Assembly (NCBI GenBank): GCA_900163555.1
Contig: FUHX01000027.1
Location: forward strand, 1-50,451
From: Actinomycetales bacterium JB111
Lineage (GTDB): Bacteria > Actinomycetota > Actinomycetes > Actinomycetales > Actinomycetaceae
Direction: 5' to 3'
DNA length: 50,451 nucleotides
A model generated the notes under the pieces. The model was given only the letters and a program-made list of their open reading frames with translations. It searched no databases and was not told the origin of the DNA. The translations under genes were made by a program, and so were the position numbers. The stretch's first letter is position 1, and every line of letters begins with the position of its first letter. This document shows positions 34,266-42,564 of this stretch, in pieces.

Positions 34266-34902
34266 TCCGTGCCCGGCCGGCCCATCCGAGCAGCCACACG
34301 ATGAGCACGACCTCGCCGACGAAGCTGACCGTCCCGATCGAGACCGACGACGACGGGGCCGCCAGGGCGAGGACCGTGTCCGTCGCGTAGCCAGCCCCGG
34401 CGACGACGACGAGCACCCCGATCCACGCCGGCAGCCTGCCGGCGCGCACCGCGACGACGCCGAGCGCGACGAGGTGCGCGCCGAACACGAACAGCCCGGC
34501 GTCCCAGACCGCGGAGAAGCGGTCGGGGTCGGTCGGGGCCACGAGGAACCCGGCCGCCCCCGCGAACACGGCCGCGTAGGCGATCCGCGGGGCGGCGGCG
34601 ATCGGCGCCCCGAGCGGGCTGTCCGCCCGGAGCCACGCCCACAGGGCGACCGCAGCCACGACGTCGAGGATCGCCACCGCCAGGGCCACGATCCCGGCCA
34701 GGGCGAACTGCCCGCCCGGCAGGGCGACGAGCATGCCGATCGGCGCGATCACGGCCATCGCGGCGAGCGCCGCGCCGGCCACGACCGCCGCCGCGCGGGG
34801 CGATGCGGAAGCCCCCGCGTCCGCGCGACCTTCCGTCCCCTCCCGCGCACCCCCGGGGGCCATGCCCGTATCCGTCAGTCGTTCGCCTCGCACCGCAGCC
34901 AT
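34240..34902 (-). CDS. DUF4386-like integral membrane protein
   Basis: This 220-residue protein has about six hydrophobic helices after a 25-residue polar N-terminus and resembles the DUF4386 family, whose function is unknown. I placed the start at 34902, where GGGAGAG precedes the ATG; longer frames would run through the operator. It is divergent from a TetR regulator across a 25-bp palindrome, so it is almost certainly that regulator's target. Confidence 0.75.
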   Translation of the reverse strand: MAAVRGERLTDTGMAPGGAREGTEGRADAGASASPRAAAVVAGAALAAMAVIAPIGMLVALPGGQFALAGIVALAVAILDVVAAVALWAWLRADSPLGAPIAAAPRIAYAAVFAGAAGFLVAPTDPDRFSAVWDAGLFVFGAHLVALGVVAVRAGRLPAWIGVLVVVAGAGYATDTVLALAAPSSSVSIGTVSFVGEVVLIVWLLGWAGRARTTPTAEVR

Positions 34903-34921
34903 CGGGCTCTCCCACCAGTAT

Positions 34922-34946
34922 CGTACGCCGTACCGTACGGCGTACG
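34922..34946. promoter_or_regulatory. 25-bp perfect palindromic TetR operator
   Basis: The arms CGTACGCCGTAC and GTACGGCGTACG flank one central base and are perfect complements. CGTACG occurs at 34922, 34934, 34941 and again at 34953. The site covers the expected -35 of the TetR gene and abuts TACGAT, a -10 candidate for the DUF4386 gene, so one bound dimer or pair of dimers could repress both. Confidence 0.78.
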
Positions 34947-34959
34947 GTACAACGTACGT

Positions 34960-34965
34960 TAGGGT
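34960..34965 (+). promoter_or_regulatory. -10 hexamer TAGGGT of leaderless tetR promoter
   Basis: TAGGGT ends seven bases before the ATG at 34973. Confidence 0.5.
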
Positions 34966-34972
34966 CCGGGGC

Positions 34973-35614
34973 ATGGCAAGAGCACCGAGGAACACCCTCA
35001 CGCGGGAGGCGATCCTCGCCGAGGCCCTGACCCTCGCGGACGCCGAGGGGCTCGCCGCGCTCACGATCCGGAGCCTCGCGGCCCGGCTCGGCGTCGGGCC
35101 GATGTCGCTCTACCACCACGTCGCGACCAAGGACGAGCTGCTCGACGCCCTCACCGACGCCGTCCACGCCGAGCTCCACCTCCCCGATCCCGCCCGCCCG
35201 CTCAGGGACGAGCTCGAGGCCCGCGCCCGGTCCGTGCGGGCCGCGCTGCGCCGCCACCCGTGGGCGGCCACGCTCATGGAGTCCCGCGCGCAGCCCGGTG
35301 CCGCCGGCCTGCGCAGCCGCGAGGCGGTCCTCGAGGCACTGCGCGCGAACGGGCTCGGCGTGGCCGAGGCGGGGCACGCCTTCGCGATACTCGACGCCTT
35401 CTGCTACGGCTTCGCGCTGCAGGAGAGCATGCTCGACCAGGTCGGCCTCCGGGACTCCGCGCCGAGCCTGATGACGAGCATCGACATGTCCGCCCACCCG
35501 CGGATGCTCGAGCTGGCGCAGGAGTTCGCCTCGGGCGACAGCTACCCGCTCGACGCCAGCTACGAGATCGGCCTCGCGATCGTCCTCGACGGGATCCTCG
35601 CACTGCGCGGGTAA
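34973..35614 (+). CDS. TetR/AcrR-family transcriptional regulator
   Basis: This 213-residue protein has an N-terminal TetR HTH (LTREAILAEALTLADAEG; LTIRSLAARLGVGPMSLYHHV) and an all-helical ligand-binding C-terminal domain. It should repress itself and the divergent DUF4386 membrane protein through the palindrome between them. The effector is unknown. The cardiolipin synthase gene follows 33 bp downstream and may be partly cotranscribed. Confidence 0.93.
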   Translation: MARAPRNTLTREAILAEALTLADAEGLAALTIRSLAARLGVGPMSLYHHVATKDELLDALTDAVHAELHLPDPARPLRDELEARARSVRAALRRHPWAATLMESRAQPGAAGLRSREAVLEALRANGLGVAEAGHAFAILDAFCYGFALQESMLDQVGLRDSAPSLMTSIDMSAHPRMLELAQEFASGDSYPLDASYEIGLAIVLDGILALRG

Positions 35615-35647
35615 ACCCGCACGCCCCCAGGGGCCCACAATGAGCCC

Positions 35648-37129
35648 ATGTGGACCCCGATCCTCCTCGGCGCGTACACGGTGATCGAGTACGTCCTGAA
35701 GGTCATCGCGATCGGCACCGTGCCCGAGAACCGCCGCCCGAGCTCGTCCCAGGCGTGGCTCCTGCTCATCCTGTTCATCCCGATCGTCGGTTTCCCGCTG
35801 TACTGGCTCATCGGCAGCCCGTACGTCCGCGGCCGGCGCGCCGAGGTCCAGCGCGAGGCGGACAAGGCGGTCGCCCGGCACGAGGACGCGTGGCCTGCGC
35901 TGGACCCGGACACCCAGATCGACGGTCAGCTCGCCACCATCATCGAGATGAACGCCCGGCTGACGGGCCTCCCGTGCGTCCGGGGCGAGTACACGGGCCT
36001 CTACCCCGACACCGCCGAGCTCTTCGAGGAGATGGCGCGCGAGATCGACTCGGCCGCCGACCACGTCCACCTCGAGATGTACATCATGGCGCGGGACCCG
36101 GCCACGGAGGTCGTGTTCGCGGCACTCGAGCGCGCGGCCGCCCGCGGCGTCAAGGTGCGCGTCCTGCTCGACCACCTCGGCTCACGGAAGTACCCCGGCT
36201 GGCGCGAGTTCAAGCGCCGGCTCACCGCGGCCGGGATCAACTGGCACCTCATGATGCCGGTCCTCCCGCTGCGCGGCCGGTGGCGCCGGCCGGACCTGCG
36301 CAACCACCGCAAGATGCTCGTCATCGACTCGGCCCGCGCCTTCATGGGCTCCCACAACCTCATCCACCCGAACTACGACAGCGCGAAGAACGAACGGATC
36401 GGTCGCCACTGGCACGACCTCAGCATCCGGGTCGGCGGACCGGTCGTCATGCAGCTCGAGGTCGTGTTCGCGACCGACTGGTTCGCCGAGACCGGCGAGC
36501 AGCTCGACGTCGAGGACACCCTCGCGCGCGTCCTCGCCTCCGAGGAGGTCGACCTCGATCCCGACGGCGTGCCGGACGACAACCCGATGCAGCTCGTCCC
36601 CTCAGGCCCGGGGCACCCGACTGAGCCGAACCGGCACCAGTTCGTCGCCCTCATCCACGCGGCGAGAAGGCGCGTGACCATCACGAGCCCCTACTTCGTG
36701 CCGGACGAGTCTCTCCTGACCGCGATCTCGGGCGCCGCGTACCGCGGGGTCGAGGTCGAGCTGTTCGTCGGTGAGAGCGCGGACCAGTTCCTCGTCGGGC
36801 ACGCCCAGCGCTCCTACTACCGCGCACTCCTCGAGGCGGGCGTGCGGATCCACCTGTTCCCGGCGCCGAAGATCCTGCACTCGAAGTACGTGACCGTCGA
36901 CGACCGGATCGCCGTCATCGGCTCGTCCAACATGGACCCGCGGTCCTTCGCCCTCGACTACGAGATCATGCTGCTCACCTTCGGCGGGAGCCTCGTGGCG
37001 GACCTCGTGGCGAACGACGCCGAGTACCGCACAATCTCCCACGAGCTCACCCTGAAGGAGTGGGAGTCGCAGGGCGTCCTCAGCCGGTACGTCGACAACG
37101 TGTGCCGCCTGACCTCCGCGCTCATGTGA
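35648..37129 (+). CDS. cls: cardiolipin synthase (phospholipase D family)
   Basis: This 493-residue enzyme makes cardiolipin from two phosphatidylglycerols, or from related donors, at the membrane. Two N-terminal membrane helices (residues 1-22 and 35-55, PLDNc type with FPLYWLIGSPY) precede two phospholipase D domains. The catalytic HKD motifs are HRKMLVIDSARAFMGSHN and HSKYVTVDDRIAVIGSSN. The length matches bacterial ClsA. A CACAAT hexamer ending six bases before the ATG suggests another leaderless start. Confidence 0.95.
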   Translation: MWTPILLGAYTVIEYVLKVIAIGTVPENRRPSSSQAWLLLILFIPIVGFPLYWLIGSPYVRGRRAEVQREADKAVARHEDAWPALDPDTQIDGQLATIIEMNARLTGLPCVRGEYTGLYPDTAELFEEMAREIDSAADHVHLEMYIMARDPATEVVFAALERAAARGVKVRVLLDHLGSRKYPGWREFKRRLTAAGINWHLMMPVLPLRGRWRRPDLRNHRKMLVIDSARAFMGSHNLIHPNYDSAKNERIGRHWHDLSIRVGGPVVMQLEVVFATDWFAETGEQLDVEDTLARVLASEEVDLDPDGVPDDNPMQLVPSGPGHPTEPNRHQFVALIHAARRRVTITSPYFVPDESLLTAISGAAYRGVEVELFVGESADQFLVGHAQRSYYRALLEAGVRIHLFPAPKILHSKYVTVDDRIAVIGSSNMDPRSFALDYEIMLLTFGGSLVADLVANDAEYRTISHELTLKEWESQGVLSRYVDNVCRLTSALM

Positions 37130-37172
37130 TCCGCGACCTCAAGTGACCGAGGCCCTCATGTCACTGGGCCGC

Positions 37173-38861
37173 TCACCTCGCCGGCAGGTGCGTGCTCCCC
37201 GGCTCGAGCGGTCCCCGGACCGCGAGGTCGTCCCGCAGCGCCTTCTTGTCGACCTTGCCGACCTTCGTCAGCGGCATGTCGTCGACGACGACGAGAACCT
37301 CGGGCAGCTTGTAGTCCGCGACGTTCGCGTCCGACATGAGCGTCCGGAGGTCCTCGAGCGCGAGGGTCCCGCCCCTGCGCACGGTCGCGTACACGCACAC
37401 GCGCTCGCCGAGGGCCTTGTCCGGGATGGCGACCGCGGCCGCGAGCTCCACGCTCGGGTGACGGTAGACGAGGTTCTCGACCTCCTCGCCGGAGATCTTC
37501 TCGCCGGCCCGGTTGATGAGGTCCTTGTCCCGCCCCTGCACCACGAGGTTCCCGTCCTCGCGCAGGCTGACGATGTCGCCGGTGATGTACCAGCCGTCGG
37601 GGCTGAACGCGCGGGCGTTGTGCTCCTCGGCCCGGTAGTAGCCCCACAGCGTGTACGGGCCCCGGGTCTGCAGCACGCCGACTCCCCCGGGCGGCAGGGA
37701 CTCGCCGTTCTCGTCGACCACCCGCACCTCGTCCCCGTCCGAGACGGGCCGGCCCTGCGTGCCGACGACGACGTCGTCCGGGTCGTCCAGCGTGGTCATG
37801 TTGAGCAACCCCTCGGCCATTCCGAACACCTGCTGCAGCGTCGCGCCGAGCACCGGCCGCACGCGCGCCGCCAGCTCGTCGACGAGCCGGGAGCCGCCGA
37901 CCTGGAGCACCTCGAGCGAGGCGAGCTTGCCCGTCCGGTACTCGTCCTCGTGGTCGATCCACCGCTGCACGACGGCGGGCACGGCCGCCACCACGGTGAC
38001 GCCCTGGCGCTCGATCACGTCGAAGACCTTCGACGGCGACGGCGTCGCCGAGAGCACCACGCGCCCGCCCGCGATGAGCGCGCCGAGGAGCCCCGGGCAG
38101 GCGAGCGGGAAGTTGTGGCTCGCGGGGAGGGTCACGAGGTAGACGGTGTCCGGCCCGAAGCCGAGCACCTCGTTCGCGATCTCCGCGTTGTACCGGTAGT
38201 CGTTGTGGAACCTGGGGATGAGCTTCGGCAGGCCCGTGGTGCCGCCGGACAGCAGGAACAGGGCGACGGCGTCCGGCGAGACGCCGAGCGCGTCCAGCTC
38301 CCGGCCCGGCTCGGCGCCCGGCTCCGGCGGCGCGCAGAGGTCGTCGAGGCTGACGTTGCCGCCCGACGCGTCCCCGAGGACGATGACCTCGCGGACGGTG
38401 TCCACGGCGTCCCGGATGTCGTTGCCGAGCTGCTGGTGGTCGAAGTCGCGCAGGGTGTCCGGCACGACGATCGCGACCGACTCCGAGTGGTTCGCCAGGT
38501 ACTCGAGCTCGTGCCGTCGGTGCGCGGGCAGGGCCATCACCGGGATGATGCCCGCGCGCAGGCAGCCGAGCGTGAGCACGACGAACTCCCAGGTGTTGGG
38601 CAGCTGGACGAGCACGCGGTCGTCCACGTCGAGCCCCAGCTCCAGCAGCCTCGCCCCGAGCGCGTCGGACCGGGCGATCAGCTCGCCGTAGGTGAGCCGC
38701 AGGTCGCCGTCGACCAGGGCGATCGCGTCCGGGTGCTCGGCCGCGGTCCGCCAGATCGGCGTGGTGAGCGGCTCGTCCTTCCAGTAGCCGGCCGCCCGGT
38801 ACTGCTCGGCGAGGTCGGCGGGCCAGGGCGTGATTCCCTCAGTGGTCGGGGTGGGTGCCAT
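37173..38861 (-). CDS. aryl acid-AMP ligase, salicylate/DHB type (EntE/DhbE/SdgA-like)
   Basis: This 562-residue adenylate-forming enzyme matches the 2,3-dihydroxybenzoate/salicylate-AMP ligases. The ATP loop is LLSGGTTGLPKLIP, the aryl-acid pocket is SHNFPLACPG and the C-terminal hinge/Lys region is GRDKDLINRAGEKISGEEVE. Against B. subtilis DhbE, Ser240 is Cys255 here and Val337 is Leu353, the changes reported for salicylate-activating YbtE and PchD; Tyr236 is Phe251. It is last in a catabolic operon, not beside siderophore NRPS genes, so it probably feeds salicyl-AMP to CoA. The ATG has GGAAGGAA and overlaps the preceding gene by 23 bp. Confidence 0.88.
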   Translation of the reverse strand: MAPTPTTEGITPWPADLAEQYRAAGYWKDEPLTTPIWRTAAEHPDAIALVDGDLRLTYGELIARSDALGARLLELGLDVDDRVLVQLPNTWEFVVLTLGCLRAGIIPVMALPAHRRHELEYLANHSESVAIVVPDTLRDFDHQQLGNDIRDAVDTVREVIVLGDASGGNVSLDDLCAPPEPGAEPGRELDALGVSPDAVALFLLSGGTTGLPKLIPRFHNDYRYNAEIANEVLGFGPDTVYLVTLPASHNFPLACPGLLGALIAGGRVVLSATPSPSKVFDVIERQGVTVVAAVPAVVQRWIDHEDEYRTGKLASLEVLQVGGSRLVDELAARVRPVLGATLQQVFGMAEGLLNMTTLDDPDDVVVGTQGRPVSDGDEVRVVDENGESLPPGGVGVLQTRGPYTLWGYYRAEEHNARAFSPDGWYITGDIVSLREDGNLVVQGRDKDLINRAGEKISGEEVENLVYRHPSVELAAAVAIPDKALGERVCVYATVRRGGTLALEDLRTLMSDANVADYKLPEVLVVVDDMPLTKVGKVDKKALRDDLAVRGPLEPGSTHLPAR

Positions 38862-40926
38862 CGTCGTTCCTTCCGGTGACCAGGACCGCGTCGAGGGCGA
38901 CCATGCCCTCACGCGTGACTCGCAGCGGGTTGATTTCCAGTTCGTCGATCCAGGGGTTGGTGGCCAGCAGGCCGCCGAGCGTCGCGATGATCGCGCCGAG
39001 CGCGTCGCGGTCCGCGACCGGGCCGCCCCGCCAGCCGTCCAGGAGCGCGGCGGCGGCGAGCTCGTCCGCCATCGCCGTCGCCTCGCCGGCGGACAGCGGG
39101 CTCAGCCGGATCGCGACGTCGCCAACGGCCTCCGCGGCCACTCCCCCGAGCCCGAGCAGGACGACGGGGCCGAACACGGGGTCACGCCGGGCGCCGACGA
39201 TGAGGTCGATGCCGCCGGGCGCCATCTCCTCGACGAGGACGCGGCGCGCGCCGATGGCCTGAAGGCCGTCGAGCGCCGCACGCAGCGACTCTTCGTCGCG
39301 CAGCCCGACGTACACGCCCCCGATGTCGGTCTTGTGCAGCACGTCGGCGTCGAGGATCTTGGCGACGACCTCGCCGCCGAGCTCCGCGAGCACCCGGGAC
39401 GCCTCCGCGCGGCCGGCGTCGTCGAGATCGATCACCCTCCGGCGCGGGCCGGGGATGCCGACCGACTCCAGGAGGGACTTCGTCGCGTCCTCGTCCCAGG
39501 CCTCCGCCCGGGCGACCTGACCGACGTCGGCCGCGGCGTCGTCGTCGGGGCGGACCCGCAGGCGGGCGTCCTCGACGAGGGCGGCGAGCGCCCGGGCGAG
39601 CGCGCCCGGGCCGGTGACGAACGGGATGCCGGCTCCGGTGGCGGCGGACCGGATGTCCGCGATCTCCTCCGGCGCACCGTCCATGCCGAGGACGATCGGC
39701 ACGGCCGATCCGGCGAGCTCGCGCGCGCGGCGGATGCTCGCGGTCATGTCGACGACGGGCTCGGTGAGCCCGTAGATCCCGACGACGTCGACGGCCGGGT
39801 CGTCCGCGACGGCCGCGACGACGTCGGAGAAGCCGGGGCCGGGCCGGCCGGTGTCGACGGGGTTCGCCTGGAACGTCATCGGGGGCAGGTGCTCGCCGAT
39901 CCGGGCCTGCGTGCCCTCGGCGAGGCGGGGCATCGAGACGCCGGCCACGCCGAGCGCGTCGGCGATGAGGAGGCCCGGGCCCGCCTGGCCCGTGACGAGG
40001 GCCGCGCCCGCATCGGCGCTCGGGGCGAGCCGCCCGGCGAGCAGCCCGACGGTCGCGTCGAGGAGGTGGTCGGCGTCGTCGACGACGACGGCGCCTGCCT
40101 GCGCGAGCGCCGAGCGGGTCGTCCGCCAGGACGTGGCGAGCGCCCCGGTGTGCGAGGTGGCGAACTCCGAGACGTCGGTGCGACCCACCACGAGCGCCAC
40201 GACGGGCTTGGCGCGCGAGGCCTCGCGGACCGCCGCGACGAGGGCGCGGCCGTCGTGGACGGTCTCGATGTGCAGCGCGATGACGTCGGTGGACTCGTCG
40301 TCGGCGAGGTAGCGGACGACGTCCGCGTGCCCGACGTCGATCCCGGTGCCGATGCCGACCCCGAGGCTGAGCCCGACGCCCCGGGTGGCAAGCTGGAAGG
40401 CGAGCATGTGGTTGACGCCGCCGCTGGCCGCGACGACGCCGACCCGGCCGGGGAGCAGGTCCCGCGCGCCGGGGACGAAGCTCGCCACGAGGTCGCGGGG
40501 CGGGCTGAAGAATCCCGAGGAGTTGGGGCCGACGAGCCGGATGCCCGTGCGGGCGATCTCGGCGCGGACCTCGGCCTCGATGCGCGCCCCTTTCGCGCCG
40601 ATCTCCCCGAAGCCGCCCGAGCAGACGAGGGCGGCCCTCGCACCCGCGGCCGCGCTCTCGGCGAGCGCCGGCGCGGTGGCCCCGGCGGGCACGCAGAGCA
40701 CGGCGAGGTCGGGCTCGCCGCCGAGGGAACGGATGTGGTCGGCGGCCGCCTCGGCGGACGGGACGAATCCGGGGGCCCCGGCGCGGGGGTTCACGCGGCC
40801 GACCGCGAGCCCGCCGCGGTCCAGCGACTCCGCCATGACGGCGCCGAGCTTGCCCGGGGTGGTCGACGCGCCGATGACCATGGCGCCGCGCGGCGCGAAC
40901 ATCTCGCGCAGGCCGGCCTCGGTCAT
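38839..40926 (-). CDS. NDP-forming acyl-CoA synthetase (CoA-binding plus ATP-grasp)
   Basis: This 695-residue protein has the domain order CoA-binding Rossmann (MFAPRGAMVIGAS), succinyl-CoA-ligase-like domains (PNSSGFF; GVVAASGGVNHMLAFQLATR) and a C-terminal ATP-grasp domain (VVAKILDADVLHKTDIGGVYVGL; LLGLGGVAAEAV; ELEINPL). This is the ADP-forming acetyl/acyl-CoA synthetase family, some members of which act on aryl acids such as feruloyl or phenylacetyl groups. Here it overlaps the FAD monooxygenase stop by four bases and the AMP ligase start by 23. A role in forming the aryl-CoA thioester is inferred. The phospho-His region was not traced with certainty. Confidence 0.88.
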   Translation of the reverse strand: MTEAGLREMFAPRGAMVIGASTTPGKLGAVMAESLDRGGLAVGRVNPRAGAPGFVPSAEAAADHIRSLGGEPDLAVLCVPAGATAPALAESAAAGARAALVCSGGFGEIGAKGARIEAEVRAEIARTGIRLVGPNSSGFFSPPRDLVASFVPGARDLLPGRVGVVAASGGVNHMLAFQLATRGVGLSLGVGIGTGIDVGHADVVRYLADDESTDVIALHIETVHDGRALVAAVREASRAKPVVALVVGRTDVSEFATSHTGALATSWRTTRSALAQAGAVVVDDADHLLDATVGLLAGRLAPSADAGAALVTGQAGPGLLIADALGVAGVSMPRLAEGTQARIGEHLPPMTFQANPVDTGRPGPGFSDVVAAVADDPAVDVVGIYGLTEPVVDMTASIRRARELAGSAVPIVLGMDGAPEEIADIRSAATGAGIPFVTGPGALARALAALVEDARLRVRPDDDAAADVGQVARAEAWDEDATKSLLESVGIPGPRRRVIDLDDAGRAEASRVLAELGGEVVAKILDADVLHKTDIGGVYVGLRDEESLRAALDGLQAIGARRVLVEEMAPGGIDLIVGARRDPVFGPVVLLGLGGVAAEAVGDVAIRLSPLSAGEATAMADELAAAALLDGWRGGPVADRDALGAIIATLGGLLATNPWIDELEINPLRVTREGMVALDAVLVTGRNDDGTHPDH

Positions 40927-42443
40927 CGGACGATCACCGCGTCGGCGCGGCCGGACAGGACCATGGTCGCGGCCTCGTCGTCGTCCGCGTCCGGCAGGTC
41001 GAGGAGGACGGGGATCACGCTTGCCAGCGCGCGGCGCTCGGCGGCGCGGATGCGTTCCCGCGCGCTCCCGCCGGTGACGACGATCGCCGCGGCGGCAGCC
41101 GTGTCCGGCTGCTCGCCGGGCGCATCGAGGTCCACGACGACGACGCCGCTCTCGTCGATCAGCGCGCCGTCCGCGTGGGCGAGTCCGGCGCCCGTGCGGC
41201 GCAGGAGCCTGCCGGGCACCTCCTGCTCCCCGATGGTGAACGGTGTCGCGAGCGGCTCGGCGCCGTGCGTCGCGCGCCACTTCTCCTCGACGGCCTGCGC
41301 GAACGCGGGGTCGCGACGTCGGATCTTGCGCAGCGGGATGCTGCGGGAGAAGAAGTGGAACGCGAACTGCCAGGGCTCGAGCGCCTCGTGGTACTCCCCG
41401 AAGTGCTCCCACCAGGCGAGCGAGGGCCCGGCGGCGTCCTGGACCCGGCGGACCGACGGCTGGGCCGCGGCCTCGTAGGCGGCGAAGGCCTCCGCGGGGC
41501 CGGCGTCGCCGTCGTCGTCGCCGTGGGCGTCGAGTGCGTCGGCGAGGGCGATCGCGTCCTCCATGGCCATCTTCGTCCCGGACCCGACCGAGAAGTGCGC
41601 GGTGTGCACGGCGTCCCCGAGGAAGGCCACGTTGCCGGCGTGCCAGGTGCTCGAGGACCGGGTGCGGAAGTTGCCCCAGCGCGAGTTGTTCGTCAGCAGC
41701 TGCCCGCCGTCCAGCTCCTCGGCGAACAGCTCGGTGAGGTAGGCCCGCGTCCTCTCGTCCGACGGGCCGGGCGGCTGGGTCACGTCGAACTCGTCGAGGC
41801 CGGCCGCGGCCCAGGTCTCGGCGTCGGTCTCGACGATGAAGGTCGAGACGTCGGGCGAGATCGGGTAGGCGTGCACGGCGAAGTTCCCGTGCTCGCTGCG
41901 CCGGTGGAGGAAGGTGAGGCCGTCGAACATGTGGTCCGTGCCGAACCAGATGAACGTGGCGGTCGCCTCGTCCACGGCATGGCCTAGAGCGGCCTCGCCG
42001 ACCTCCGACCGCAACCTCGAGTTGGCGCCATCGGCGGCCACCACGACGTCGTACTCGCGGAGGTCGGCGAGACGGCCGACCTGGGAGGCGAAGCGCAGGT
42101 CGACGCCCGCCCCGGCCGCCTTCTCCTGGAGGAGTCGCAGCAGGGTCTTGCGGTGGATCGCCGCCATCCCGTTGCCGGAAAAGCTCCTGACCTCGCCCTT
42201 GGCGACGACGTCGATCGTGTCCCAGTGCGTGCCGTGCTCGCGCAGGGCGTCGGTGAGGACCGAGTCGGCGGCGGCGATCTTCTCGAGCGTGGCGTCGGAG
42301 AAGACCACGCCGAAGCCGAAGGCGTCGTCGGCGCGGTTGCGCTCGAAGAGCGTGACCGACCAGTCGGGTCGCCTCGCCTTCATCAGCGCGGAGAAGAACA
42401 AACCGCCGGGCCCTCCTCCTACGACTGCGATCGACCTGTGCAT
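40923..42443 (-). CDS. FAD-dependent monooxygenase, salicylyl-CoA 5-hydroxylase/anthraniloyl-CoA type
   Basis: This 506-residue class A flavoprotein has the N-terminal dinucleotide motif VVGGGPGGLFFSALM and the FAD ribityl/pyrophosphate motif FLGDAVHTAHFSVGSGTKMA. It also has FGFGVVFSDATLEKI, a segment characteristic of aryl-CoA monooxygenases such as SdgC (salicylyl-CoA 5-hydroxylase) and the monooxygenase half of anthraniloyl-CoA reductase. It would hydroxylate an aromatic CoA thioester with NAD(P)H and O2. It lacks the C-terminal old-yellow-enzyme domain of the bifunctional forms, and the last 90 residues are divergent. Neighbours supply activation of the acid to CoA, which supports the assignment. 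Confidence 0.86.
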   Translation of the reverse strand: MHRSIAVVGGGPGGLFFSALMKARRPDWSVTLFERNRADDAFGFGVVFSDATLEKIAAADSVLTDALREHGTHWDTIDVVAKGEVRSFSGNGMAAIHRKTLLRLLQEKAAGAGVDLRFASQVGRLADLREYDVVVAADGANSRLRSEVGEAALGHAVDEATATFIWFGTDHMFDGLTFLHRRSEHGNFAVHAYPISPDVSTFIVETDAETWAAAGLDEFDVTQPPGPSDERTRAYLTELFAEELDGGQLLTNNSRWGNFRTRSSSTWHAGNVAFLGDAVHTAHFSVGSGTKMAMEDAIALADALDAHGDDDGDAGPAEAFAAYEAAAQPSVRRVQDAAGPSLAWWEHFGEYHEALEPWQFAFHFFSRSIPLRKIRRRDPAFAQAVEEKWRATHGAEPLATPFTIGEQEVPGRLLRRTGAGLAHADGALIDESGVVVVDLDAPGEQPDTAAAAAIVVTGGSARERIRAAERRALASVIPVLLDLPDADDDEAATMVLSGRADAVIVR

Positions 42444-42564
42444 GTCATCCTCCCGCCTCGTTGCGATCAGCTCCCGGCCCGCGCGGGACCGGCACTCGCC
42501 GTCATGTTACATCTGTTCGTTGTCCGCCAGTCACACGTCACAGATAATGCAGCCGGGCCGACCC

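Noticed and set aside
37173-38861. A siderophore biosynthesis ligase serving the IrtAB system.
   Set aside because: No NRPS, carrier protein or salicylate synthase genes are adjacent, and the neighbours are catabolic. The link cannot be excluded but is not supported.
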